DNA of 64,000 nucleotides from Vampirovibrionales bacterium. GTDB taxonomy: Bacteria; Cyanobacteriota; Vampirovibrionia; Vampirovibrionales; Vampirovibrionaceae. The stretch's first letter is position 1. Every line of letters begins with the position of its first letter. Under the pieces are notes generated by a model. That model was not told the DNA's origin. It was given only the letters and a program-made list of their open reading frames with translations, and made no database searches. Location: contig JAJCZA010000002.1 of the NCBI GenBank assembly GCA_029262635.1, positions 1 through 64,000 of the forward strand. The letters are read 5' to 3'. Below, piece by piece: positions 28,580-36,956 of the stretch. The translations under genes were made by a program, and so were the position numbers.

Positions 28580-29881
28580 ATGGCTCGAATTACTCACTGG
28601 GATCCTGAAGATAATGAATTTTGGGAAAAAGAAGGTAAAGTGCACGCAAAGCGAAATCTTTGGATTTCAATTTCCTGCCTGTTATTGGCCTTTAGTGTCT
28701 GGGTTTACTGGAGCATGATTATTGTCAATATGGATAAATTTGGTTTTACCTGGAGTAAGACGGCGTTGTTAGTCTTGCCCGCAACTGCAGGGCTTTGGGG
28801 TGCCATTGCCCGAATTCCTTACACCTTTGCGGCTTCGATGCTTGGCGGTAAAAACGTGTGTGTGTTTACGACGGCCATTATGATTGTTCCTTGCTGGCTG
28901 GCAGGAACTGCATTGCAAGATCCTACAACACCCCTCTCCTCATTTGTCTTTTTTGCTGCTTTATCTGGATTTGGCGGTGGTGCGTTTTCAGCGTCCATGT
29001 CTAATATTAGTTTTTTCTTTCCTAAAAAAGAAGCAGGAACTGCTCTTGGGCTGAATGCCGGGCTAGGTAATCTGGGAGTCAGTGTCGCTCAATTTCTAAT
29101 TCCCGCCGTGATTTTTATCCCCATTTTTGGCAACTTAGGCGGTGGTGCTTCAACGGTTCTTGAGGATGGCTCGGTACTCTATTTACAAAACGCGCCATTT
29201 ATTTGGATGCCTCTGCTCGCAATTTGTGCCGTGGCTTCTTTCTTTGGTATGGATAATCTGCCGACGGCCAAACAGTCTTTTTCTGACGTGGCGGCCATTT
29301 TTAAGATGAAACACAATTGGATTATGACCATCCTTTACACCATGACGTTTGGGTCGTTCATCGGATTTGCCTTTTCCTTTCCGCAACTCATTAAAATCAC
29401 GTTTGAACCTGCTTTGGCCATGAAATTTGCCTTTCTAGGTGCATTGATTGGTTCTTTAATCCGGCCTGTGGGTGGGTGGCTTTCCGATAAATTTAGCGGC
29501 GCTAAAATTACGCTGATGACGACTGTTATTATGATCTTGGCACCCTTGGGTGTTATCTACTTTACTTCGGAAGAGCATGCGAATTTTGTGGGTTACATGG
29601 CTATGTTTATGCTGCTGTTTGCCGCATCCGGGATTGGCAACGGTTCAACCTTTAAGATGATTGCCTCGATCTTTCCGACGAAAGCGGCAGGTCCTGTCTT
29701 AGGGTGGACGTCGTCGGTCGCTGCCTTTGGTGCATGGGGTGTTCCCAAGCTCTTTAAATGGTCCATTGAAGCCCATGGTTCGGCAGACATGGCCTTTTAC
29801 TCACTGATTGGATTTTATATTGTGTGTTTTGGCCTTTGTTGGTATTACTACACGCGCAAAGGGGCCGAGATTCCTTGCTAA
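28580..29881 (+). CDS. narK2: NarK2 nitrate/nitrite major-facilitator carrier
   Basis: 433 residues, 12 predicted spans. Nitrate signature motifs are seen in LGLNAGLGNLGVSVAQFLIP and FAASGIGNGSTFKMI. NarK2-type proteins usually exchange nitrate for nitrite, removing the product of a cytoplasmic NarG. The N-terminus (THWDPEDNEFWEKEGK) resembles that of NarK2/NarU. It is not a recent copy of NarK1 and lacks the insert. AAAGGAGAC precedes ATG 28580. It closes the operon, with no clear terminator after it. Confidence 0.9.
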   Translation: MARITHWDPEDNEFWEKEGKVHAKRNLWISISCLLLAFSVWVYWSMIIVNMDKFGFTWSKTALLVLPATAGLWGAIARIPYTFAASMLGGKNVCVFTTAIMIVPCWLAGTALQDPTTPLSSFVFFAALSGFGGGAFSASMSNISFFFPKKEAGTALGLNAGLGNLGVSVAQFLIPAVIFIPIFGNLGGGASTVLEDGSVLYLQNAPFIWMPLLAICAVASFFGMDNLPTAKQSFSDVAAIFKMKHNWIMTILYTMTFGSFIGFAFSFPQLIKITFEPALAMKFAFLGALIGSLIRPVGGWLSDKFSGAKITLMTTVIMILAPLGVIYFTSEEHANFVGYMAMFMLLFAASGIGNGSTFKMIASIFPTKAAGPVLGWTSSVAAFGAWGVPKLFKWSIEAHGSADMAFYSLIGFYIVCFGLCWYYYTRKGAEIPC

Positions 29882-30145
29882 AGCTTTGTAACAAAATCAA
29901 GAAAATCCGGTCTTTTAATGTTGATTAATTAGATAATAAAAAACGTACTCTTTATTTAGAGGGAAAAAGAGAGAGCTAAAAAAGAGTCGTTTAGAGTTTT
30001 CGTATTCGTCTAAAAGCAGAGAAGAGAGAGCCATCTGAATCGAATCGGATAAGAAATTGAGTGGATAGCTCTTTATATATAAAAAAGTGATAAACTAAAA
30101 AATTTAATTCCTTATTGTTTGTTAATAAAGCGAGAGAAATTTATC

Positions 30146-31666
30146 GTGAAACGATCATTTTCATTGAAAACGGGCTTATCTGCAGGTTTTGTTGCATTTT
30201 GCCTCATGGTGTTTTGTTCACCATCGGCTGAAGCGCAACTAACGATTCAGGGTAACCCGGTATTTTCTACCCCCACACCTAAAGAACAAAAAATTGGCCC
30301 CATGCCTAAAGCGCCTTTCAAAGGGGTGGTTGAATTTGATGCCTCAGCGGAAGAAGTCGACGGTCAGCCGTTGGATGAGATCCGGTTGGGTGATGTTGAG
30401 CTGGAAGGGAATCGGTATTTTCGGACCTGGGCAATTAAAAAGCACCTAAAGCCTATCTTGAAAAAGAAAGGCGATGTGCTGGATGTCGCAGAGCTGGAAA
30501 GTGAATTAAAGCGGATTAATAAGCAAAATGCTTTTAAGCTCAAGGCGAATTTGTTTAAAGGGGAAGATGGTAAAACGGATGTCGTTTTTGATGTGTACGA
30601 ACGTCAACCCTGGCAGATTACCGGATTCACGGATAACTTGGGCCGTCCGGGCCTTGGAACCTATCGAGGCGGTGCTTCGATTACGAATGAGAGTTTACTC
30701 GGTATTGGTGATAAGTTAAAAGTTGAATACGTTGGTGCGGCTCGTGATAACTTGGTTTTAGCGGCCTATAAACTTCCCTTTAATCGCAGGGGGGGGAACC
30801 TGAGTGTTAAATACCGTTACCACTGGGTTAATTACGATCGAAAATTCACCGGTGGAGCTAATCTTGTTGGTCGAGACCGCAACCTGTTTGTGATTCAGCT
30901 GGCACAACCCATTGATAAAAAACGGGTTTGGACGCCGTTTATGGGTACCTTGTTTCGTCATGTAACGATTGACCGAAATGGTGCTCGACGTGTTAAGGCG
31001 GATCCGCGCCCATGGTGGTTTGGAATGCAGTTTAAAAAGCCTGATAAATATGGTTCAACCATGATTAAAGGGATGATGGTTGTTGGCCAACGATGGATGG
31101 GCGGTGATTCCAAATTCTGGCGAACCAAAGTGGTTTCCAAACGGGTGATTAAATTGCCTCATCGGCAAAAAGTGGTTCTTCGTGCTGCTTTTCAGCTTTC
31201 ACCCGATAAACAGCCTCCGGTTCAAAATATTACGATTGCCAGCGCCTATGCGGTGCGTGGTTATACCGAAGGCTTGATTAACGGGGATCAAGGACACTTT
31301 TATAACGTTGATTACTTTTTCCCGATTCCCTTCTTAAATAAAGCGTCCAGTAAACTCGACGATCGGGTGCGTGGTGTGGCTTTCTTTGATTTTGGGCAAG
31401 GCTGGGTTGATAGTAAAAACCCACGATTTAGCGGAGTCGCTAACCCTTCACGAAAGCAACGAACTCTGTTGATGGCTGCAGGAGTTGGTATTCGTGCTCG
31501 CCTGACTCAATATCTGCAAGGCTTTGCGGATATGGCTTGGGGGCTGGGCGATCGGAATTTAATCGAGCTGAACTCGGATCCAACGTTCCGTGTCCACTTC
31601 GGTATTCGAAGCGACTTCCTGCCGAAGAACTACAAAAAACGAGGCGATAACATTAGCACTTTGTAG
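30146..31666 (+). CDS. Omp85-family outer-membrane transporter, TpsB/ShlB-like, with one visible POTRA domain
   Basis: 506 residues from GTG 30146, which gives a normal signal peptide (MKRSFSLKTGLSAG to about SAEAQ); the frame is open from 30119. Residues about 80-150 form a POTRA domain (RLGDVELEGNRYFRTWAIKK). The barrel starts with TGFTDNLGRPGLGTYRGGAS, resembling the ShlB/FhaC barrel opening, and has the lid-loop motif YAVRGYTEGLINGDQGHFY. FhaC-type proteins usually have two POTRAs; only one is seen. It may export the exoprotein at 2-5446, although about 25 kb separates them. A terminator follows. Confidence 0.8.
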   Translation: MKRSFSLKTGLSAGFVAFCLMVFCSPSAEAQLTIQGNPVFSTPTPKEQKIGPMPKAPFKGVVEFDASAEEVDGQPLDEIRLGDVELEGNRYFRTWAIKKHLKPILKKKGDVLDVAELESELKRINKQNAFKLKANLFKGEDGKTDVVFDVYERQPWQITGFTDNLGRPGLGTYRGGASITNESLLGIGDKLKVEYVGAARDNLVLAAYKLPFNRRGGNLSVKYRYHWVNYDRKFTGGANLVGRDRNLFVIQLAQPIDKKRVWTPFMGTLFRHVTIDRNGARRVKADPRPWWFGMQFKKPDKYGSTMIKGMMVVGQRWMGGDSKFWRTKVVSKRVIKLPHRQKVVLRAAFQLSPDKQPPVQNITIASAYAVRGYTEGLINGDQGHFYNVDYFFPIPFLNKASSKLDDRVRGVAFFDFGQGWVDSKNPRFSGVANPSRKQRTLLMAAGVGIRARLTQYLQGFADMAWGLGDRNLIELNSDPTFRVHFGIRSDFLPKNYKKRGDNISTL

Positions 31667-31687
31667 GAAATTGACAGCAATACTAAT

Positions 31688-31725
31688 TTAAAACCCCTTC
31701 TGATTATTATCAGAAGGGGTTTTAA
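31688..31725. terminator. Bidirectional terminator between the Omp85 gene and clpP
   Basis: A perfect 17-bp stem (TTAAAACCCCTTCTGAT and ATCAGAAGGGGTTTTAA) with TATT loop lies between two convergent genes. The T/A tracts serve both directions. Confidence 0.92.
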
Positions 31726-31746
31726 AATTTGCATATCTTATTAAGT

Positions 31747-32760
31747 TTAAGCTGTTTTCTCTGATTTTGATTTTGTGGGCGCTTTTTTCTGATTCTCACC
31801 AATGAAAGCTTCTTTCTCTTCATCGCTTATATTCAAACCAGGCAATTGGTCCACCACTTTATCGACAAATCCTTTTTCCAGTGATTCCGCCGATTCCATC
31901 CAATAGTCCCGTTCCATGATGATATCAATCTCCTCTTGGGGAACCTTGGTCACTTTGGCAAAAAATTCATTGATCTGCCGCTTATACCGCATTATTTGCT
32001 TATATCTGATTTCAATATCTGTCGCCTGACCCGAAGCTCCACCGAGCGGTTGGTGAATCATAATTTCCGCTTTCTTCGACATACTGCGATGCCCTGGCGT
32101 GCCGTTTGCTGTGATGACAGAAGCCGCACTAGCCGCATACCCTTGAACATAGGTTGCGATGGGAATATTTTTTCCATCAATTTTCGTTGCCTTCACCTGA
32201 TCCATAGAGTCTATAATGCTATTCATGGCTAAAATAGAACCGCCCGGGCTATTAATCAGGAAATTAATGGGCTGAACCTTTCCTGTCTTTTTCATAATGC
32301 CTTCTAAAATATTCACGCGCTCCTGGACCATTTCTGCCATTTGATCCGTTACGGGACCCGAAATCTTAACGATGCCGTTTTTAATCAAAATTTGTTGTAA
32401 CTGGCTTAGCTTTTTATGAGAGGGTTTTTCGGCATTGGAAATCGTATTTTGGAATTGAGCTAGCGTGGTATTAAAATGAGACTCAAATAAAGAGTTTCCC
32501 CAAGAGTAGGGGCGTGCACTGGCCTCTTCGTATTGCGTGGTAAATTCAGGATTAATCAGCAATGGCGTGCCTACGTAATTCGGGTTTCGGGCACCAAATT
32601 GAACAGGCTTGACACCAAAGTAAGCGCCATTAAGTAACGGGCTCTTTTCTGCCGTTTGTTGTCGTACGTCTGGAATTGACTGAGAATCTTTTATTTTATT
32701 TTGCATACCCGCAAAGCGTTGGGTATTCTGAGTATAAGGGTTTAAATTTAAAATATTCAT
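31747..32760 (-). CDS. clpP: ClpP-family serine protease with a 115-residue tagged N-terminal extension
   Basis: 337 residues; ClpP is usually about 200. The protease domain (about 125-325) has all catalytic parts: INSPGGSILAMNSIIDSM, S211 in QGYAASAASVITANG, H236 in AEIMIHQPLGG and D285 in MERDYWM. The extension is Asn/Gln-rich and holds YFGVKPVQFGARNP at 47-60, matching leaders of PrkA-B and the 158-residue protein. It is the last gene of the minus operon, 30 nt after PrkA-A. A dedicated ClpP beside AAA+ PrkA proteins suggests a proteolytic partnership, which is inference; no ClpX or ClpA gene is nearby. SppA/TepA-like peptidases are the alternative. Confidence 0.85.
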   Translation of the reverse strand: MNILNLNPYTQNTQRFAGMQNKIKDSQSIPDVRQQTAEKSPLLNGAYFGVKPVQFGARNPNYVGTPLLINPEFTTQYEEASARPYSWGNSLFESHFNTTLAQFQNTISNAEKPSHKKLSQLQQILIKNGIVKISGPVTDQMAEMVQERVNILEGIMKKTGKVQPINFLINSPGGSILAMNSIIDSMDQVKATKIDGKNIPIATYVQGYAASAASVITANGTPGHRSMSKKAEIMIHQPLGGASGQATDIEIRYKQIMRYKRQINEFFAKVTKVPQEEIDIIMERDYWMESAESLEKGFVDKVVDQLPGLNISDEEKEAFIGENQKKAPTKSKSEKTA

Positions 32761-32790
32761 TGAGGATCCTCACCTTGTATGATTGTTAAT

Positions 32791-35616
32791 TTATCGACGT
32801 TGACCACGAACTGTGAGTTTGTACGATGGCTTCTTTGTAGTTAAATTAATTGGCTTCTTTGAGTCATCTTTACGGCCTTTTTGCTGTAGCCACTCCATGT
32901 ATTCTTTGTCTCGGGTAAACGCAAAATCCAGCATTTTGGGTAATGTTTTATCGGTATAACCATCGTCTCGATTTTTAAGATTATCGAGTGTCTCCTTCAA
33001 GCGGGTTAGGCGCTCTCGATTAATTTCATGTTTTTTGAGTACTCGATCTTGCTGTTTATATTCAAAATATTTTTCAACATCTGTAATAAAATGCTCTAGT
33101 TTTTCTCGTGTATCATTAACATCTTTCTGCACCATTTTTTCAAAGAACGATTCAAAAATAATGGCCAAATTCTCATCAGTCATGGGTGATTCACTTGGAT
33201 TCCGAGTGGCCCAACTGCCTAAATCACGAATAATTTTGTTTCTAAATTCATCCACTTTTACGTTTTCGGGCTTCAGTAATTTCTCAACCTGAGCCATATA
33301 GTTCTCGTTGGGCCCGTCCTTAATTGCGGGGTCACGATATTCGGATTGAACCGTCCCCTTTTGCACATGAGCTTTAATATGGGCCAGGTACTTCCGTAAG
33401 TTATTTAGGTGTTCAGATTGTGGTTTTAAGAGCTTTAAAGCCGAATGTACATCCGACCGAATGCGCATTCGCATAAAGTTTTTAACTTGGTCTAAGGCAT
33501 CTTCTGGAGGCTGGTAAGTGGTGGGTAGGTTAATTGAAATCGTTTGGCCTTTAGATTCGGCCTGTTTAATTGCGTCTGAAGCGGCTTCAGCATATCTCTT
33601 GCGTTTTTCAGCGTATTCGATACTGTTTTTAATGTGCGCTTCCAGCTCATCAAAAAGTTCTAATAATGTAAAATCTTCTTTCTTATTTCGTACTGCGGCC
33701 TCTTCTAAAACATCCCAGGCTTCACGAGGTGAAATGCCGCTTCCCCCTTCATAAAACATAAATTTATGACGCCCGACTCCTATGTTATATTCATCGGCAA
33801 TGCTTTCCAGGTAAAGCTTTAGTACTTTCTCCTCCTCGGAGTTAAATTTTATTTCTGCTGGTCGTAAAGCGTATAAATCTAATGGCTGGCCCTGATACAA
33901 TAACGCCTTATGTAAAATTTCTGTTTTAAGTTTTTTAATGGCACCATCCAGGATGGGCTGATGGTCGTCATGGACCCCGTCATAAACCGTTGTCTCTGGG
34001 GGCATCAAATAAGTCATGGTTGTCCATAAGCCAAACGCATCCAAAACATGAGGGCCAATAGTTCGCTTTCCTTCTTTAGGGAACAAGGCTTTAAGTCGGT
34101 CTCGGTAAATATTGGCCGCTGCTTTGTATCGACGAACATAGCCCACGGGAATAAACGATACCCGTTCCTTTAAAGAGCCCCAATTGCTAAATTGCTTATC
34201 CAGTAAGTCAATGTCTGAATCATTGGTTGTTGCCCAAAGAGTCAGGTCCAGAAACTCTTCTACATTGGCCAGATTCAATTTACTTTTTTCCGCAACGCGT
34301 AACATGTCCAGGCTGGCTTGACCTTTCCACTTATCGTCATACATTAGGTGACCCCGATTCGCTTCAGCCAGAGGCCCATGTAAACGAACCAGTCCGGCTG
34401 TTCTAAAGGCTTCGGCAATGCCGTCGGGTAGTTTATTCCATTCAATATCCGACGTAATGGCTTCAATCTGAGCGTCCCTTGTCTGGGCTTCCGGCACAAT
34501 CACCAATCCTTGCCGGCTTTGCTGAGAAAGGGTTAGTCGTTCTACTTGAACATGTTTTAAGAGCTTAGAGGTATCGCCATCGTAATAGCGCATCAGGGCA
34601 TTATAAATTTTCTTCGAGCTACTATCCAATCGGCCTTTAATAATAAAATCCTGATTAAATGTATGATTGATTTTGCCATCCTCTTCCAGGGCGTCAATCA
34701 ACTGGATTCGTTGTTCTTCAGGCAGAAGAAAAATTGGATTCGTGTTTAAATTGGCCGGAATAATGACGGACACGTCGTCTGCATTAGAAGATTGTTCTTC
34801 GTCCAACTTTGGATTTTCAGCCTCTTCTGTTGTCACTGGCATTTCATACCCAAAGTCTAACCCGAGGTCATCCAGTAAATCTTTTTTGAAAACCCAGCTA
34901 AAACGGTAAACAGCTCCTTCCGGCTCTTTTGAGTATTGCTCCAGTGCCTCAAATAGGGTTTCAATCAAATGGGTTTTTCCCGTTGCGTTAGGGCCATGGA
35001 GAACAATCATTCGAGTTGGGTGCGCTTTTTGAGCGTTTTTTTTGAGGATTTTGTAAATGTCGTAAATAGGCAATTCCTGCCCTTCAACACCGGTTTTATC
35101 TGATAGTCCCTTGGGTAGCCAGGGTTTTTTCGCAAAATCAAATGGAATAACTTTTCGGCCTAGGATTTCAACCTTCTTGGCAAACCCTCGATTGCCAAAA
35201 GAATAAAAATCTCGATCTCGCTCGCTTTTTTCTGACTCTGTATCACTGTCATCGATCTCTGCTGGTAAGGTTTGGAAGTTAAAGTATTCAATGGCATCGA
35301 CCGTGTATTGACTGGAGTTTCTTAAATACTTATCGGGGTCTTGAAAGACATCATTCAGATATTCTGTAAAAGAAAGAACTTCTCGGGAGCTTTTAAATCG
35401 TGTTTTTTCAGCAGTTTCCAGGTTTTTTAAAATATCATTCGCCCCAGAAAAATGAATGCCTTTATATTGCTGAAGTAGTTCCGGCGATATCTTTTGTTCG
35501 TTGTGACTCCCCTCAACGTTACGGTGAATAGCCGAGTCTGAACGGAAGCTCTTCTCGTTCAAAACTCCCGAAAACAATGGAGGTTTAACCCTTGTACCTA
35601 TTGTATCCACTATCAT
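32791..35616 (-). CDS. prkA: PrkA-family AAA+ protein, long divergent paralogue (PrkA-A)
   Basis: 941 residues; PrkA/YeaG is usually about 640. The PrkA opening motif SFTEYLNDVFQDPDKYLRNS is at 82-101, an acidic insert (about 121-140) follows, and Walker A GPNATGKT is at 208-215. Later parts match the PrkA motor and C-terminal domains only loosely. PrkA proteins are described as serine kinases and, in Bacillus, as an ATP-dependent protease. The leader holds IHFSGAN at 54-60, close to IHFSAAT of the divergent ligase. The ATG overlaps the yeaH stop by 4 nt. A second PrkA lies at 39000-41333. Confidence 0.85.
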   Translation of the reverse strand: MIVDTIGTRVKPPLFSGVLNEKSFRSDSAIHRNVEGSHNEQKISPELLQQYKGIHFSGANDILKNLETAEKTRFKSSREVLSFTEYLNDVFQDPDKYLRNSSQYTVDAIEYFNFQTLPAEIDDSDTESEKSERDRDFYSFGNRGFAKKVEILGRKVIPFDFAKKPWLPKGLSDKTGVEGQELPIYDIYKILKKNAQKAHPTRMIVLHGPNATGKTHLIETLFEALEQYSKEPEGAVYRFSWVFKKDLLDDLGLDFGYEMPVTTEEAENPKLDEEQSSNADDVSVIIPANLNTNPIFLLPEEQRIQLIDALEEDGKINHTFNQDFIIKGRLDSSSKKIYNALMRYYDGDTSKLLKHVQVERLTLSQQSRQGLVIVPEAQTRDAQIEAITSDIEWNKLPDGIAEAFRTAGLVRLHGPLAEANRGHLMYDDKWKGQASLDMLRVAEKSKLNLANVEEFLDLTLWATTNDSDIDLLDKQFSNWGSLKERVSFIPVGYVRRYKAAANIYRDRLKALFPKEGKRTIGPHVLDAFGLWTTMTYLMPPETTVYDGVHDDHQPILDGAIKKLKTEILHKALLYQGQPLDLYALRPAEIKFNSEEEKVLKLYLESIADEYNIGVGRHKFMFYEGGSGISPREAWDVLEEAAVRNKKEDFTLLELFDELEAHIKNSIEYAEKRKRYAEAASDAIKQAESKGQTISINLPTTYQPPEDALDQVKNFMRMRIRSDVHSALKLLKPQSEHLNNLRKYLAHIKAHVQKGTVQSEYRDPAIKDGPNENYMAQVEKLLKPENVKVDEFRNKIIRDLGSWATRNPSESPMTDENLAIIFESFFEKMVQKDVNDTREKLEHFITDVEKYFEYKQQDRVLKKHEINRERLTRLKETLDNLKNRDDGYTDKTLPKMLDFAFTRDKEYMEWLQQKGRKDDSKKPINLTTKKPSYKLTVRGQRR

Positions 35617-36956
35617 CCGTTAGCCCCTTCACGTTCGCTCAGCATTTCATAAACCGCCATCTTATACTCGTCCGGCTCATGAGCTTCGATATCTGAAATT
35701 CTCACTTTGTTATGGTTCCGGCCATAATTTTCTTCAAGGAAGTCTTTAAATTGACCACTTCCAAAAGAGGATGTTGTTTGTATGTAGCCAATGGAGTTGA
35801 CTTGAGGTAGCAGGCGCTCAATAATTTCATTCGTTTTCTTATTGTCATTTCCCCAGTTATCCCCATCACTGTAGTGATAAATATAAATATTGTAATCGGC
35901 TGGGTTATATCGTTTTTTAATCAACTCTTCAACCTTGGCGTATCCTGATGAAATAACCGTTCCGCCGCCTTGTGATGTGGTATAAAACTCTTCTTCACTC
36001 ACCTCATGTGCCTTCGTGTCATGGGCAATAAAAACTTCCTCAACCCCATCGCCAAAACTGTCATCAGTTGCCAGCTCCCCACGCAGGTCAGCATTGATCT
36101 CACCAAATTGCTGGCCAATAATGGTGGATAGATACCAGCTTGCGGTTCGAGCCATCTGTTTTTGCTCGTCTCCCATAGAACCCGAAACATCCATCACGTA
36201 GAAAATCACCGCATTATGCTGGGGGAGTTCGTCGGTTTCCCAGGTAATATAGCGAACATCCTCTGGATGAATAACCACATCCGAAGGTTTAACATGGTCT
36301 TTTTCACTAGACGTTCGTTGGATGGCTTGCAACAACGTTGCAAGCCGATCGACCATAGAGCCGACCTGACTGATATCGGTCCATTTGATCGATTTTTCAA
36401 TGACATTCGCATTGCCCTTCGGTAAGAGGTTCGGTAATTTCAAATCGTCCATGATCAACTGGGCAATTTCACTACGGGAAATCTCGATGCCTGATGACTC
36501 TTTGTTATGATCGCCTGGGTCTTTGCCGGCTTCACCCTTTCCTTCACCGGGTTTCGGCTCCCCGTTTTCGTCGATCTCGCCAATGCTATCCCCGGGTTCT
36601 CCTTCACCGGACCCCACACCGCCGCCGCCGCTTGCGCTTCCTCGGCGAAACGAAGGGATTTTAATATTGGGCTTTGGGATTTTAATGGCTTTTCCGCCTC
36701 GGACGGTTTCAAAATGATCAGGGCTGATAAATTTTTTCAGGTCTTCCCGAACCTTTCCTTTGACAATCTTTTTAAAGCGTTCGTGATCGACGTCAACGCC
36801 AAATTTAAGGGAAGCGGCAACCTTCACCCCACCCTTGTCATAAAGGCTGGCTCGTTGGATGGGCTGAACAGAAGGCGTTGAGTCCTCTTTTTTCTGCCTT
36901 GCTCTTGAGTTTCGAAGCGAGGAGGCTCGATTGTATTGAAAATTTATTATTTCCAT
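35613..36956 (-). CDS. yeaH: YeaH-type DUF444 protein with von Willebrand factor A fold
   Basis: 447 residues from ATG 36956; GTG 36962 is also possible. The C-terminal half has the MIDAS motif in YVMDVSGSMGDEQKQMA and the DUF444 hallmark YHYSDGDNWGNDN. Residues about 105-155 form a Gly/Glu-rich linker. YeaH works with PrkA/YeaG in nitrogen-starvation and stress responses of enterobacteria; its biochemical role is unknown, but VWA proteins commonly partner AAA+ ATPases. The leader has SLKFGVDV near residue 49. The gene overlaps spoVR by about 10 nt and prkA-A by 4 nt. Confidence 0.93.
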   Translation of the reverse strand: MEIINFQYNRASSLRNSRARQKKEDSTPSVQPIQRASLYDKGGVKVAASLKFGVDVDHERFKKIVKGKVREDLKKFISPDHFETVRGGKAIKIPKPNIKIPSFRRGSASGGGGVGSGEGEPGDSIGEIDENGEPKPGEGKGEAGKDPGDHNKESSGIEISRSEIAQLIMDDLKLPNLLPKGNANVIEKSIKWTDISQVGSMVDRLATLLQAIQRTSSEKDHVKPSDVVIHPEDVRYITWETDELPQHNAVIFYVMDVSGSMGDEQKQMARTASWYLSTIIGQQFGEINADLRGELATDDSFGDGVEEVFIAHDTKAHEVSEEEFYTTSQGGGTVISSGYAKVEELIKKRYNPADYNIYIYHYSDGDNWGNDNKKTNEIIERLLPQVNSIGYIQTTSSFGSGQFKDFLEENYGRNHNKVRISDIEAHEPDEYKMAVYEMLSEREGANG

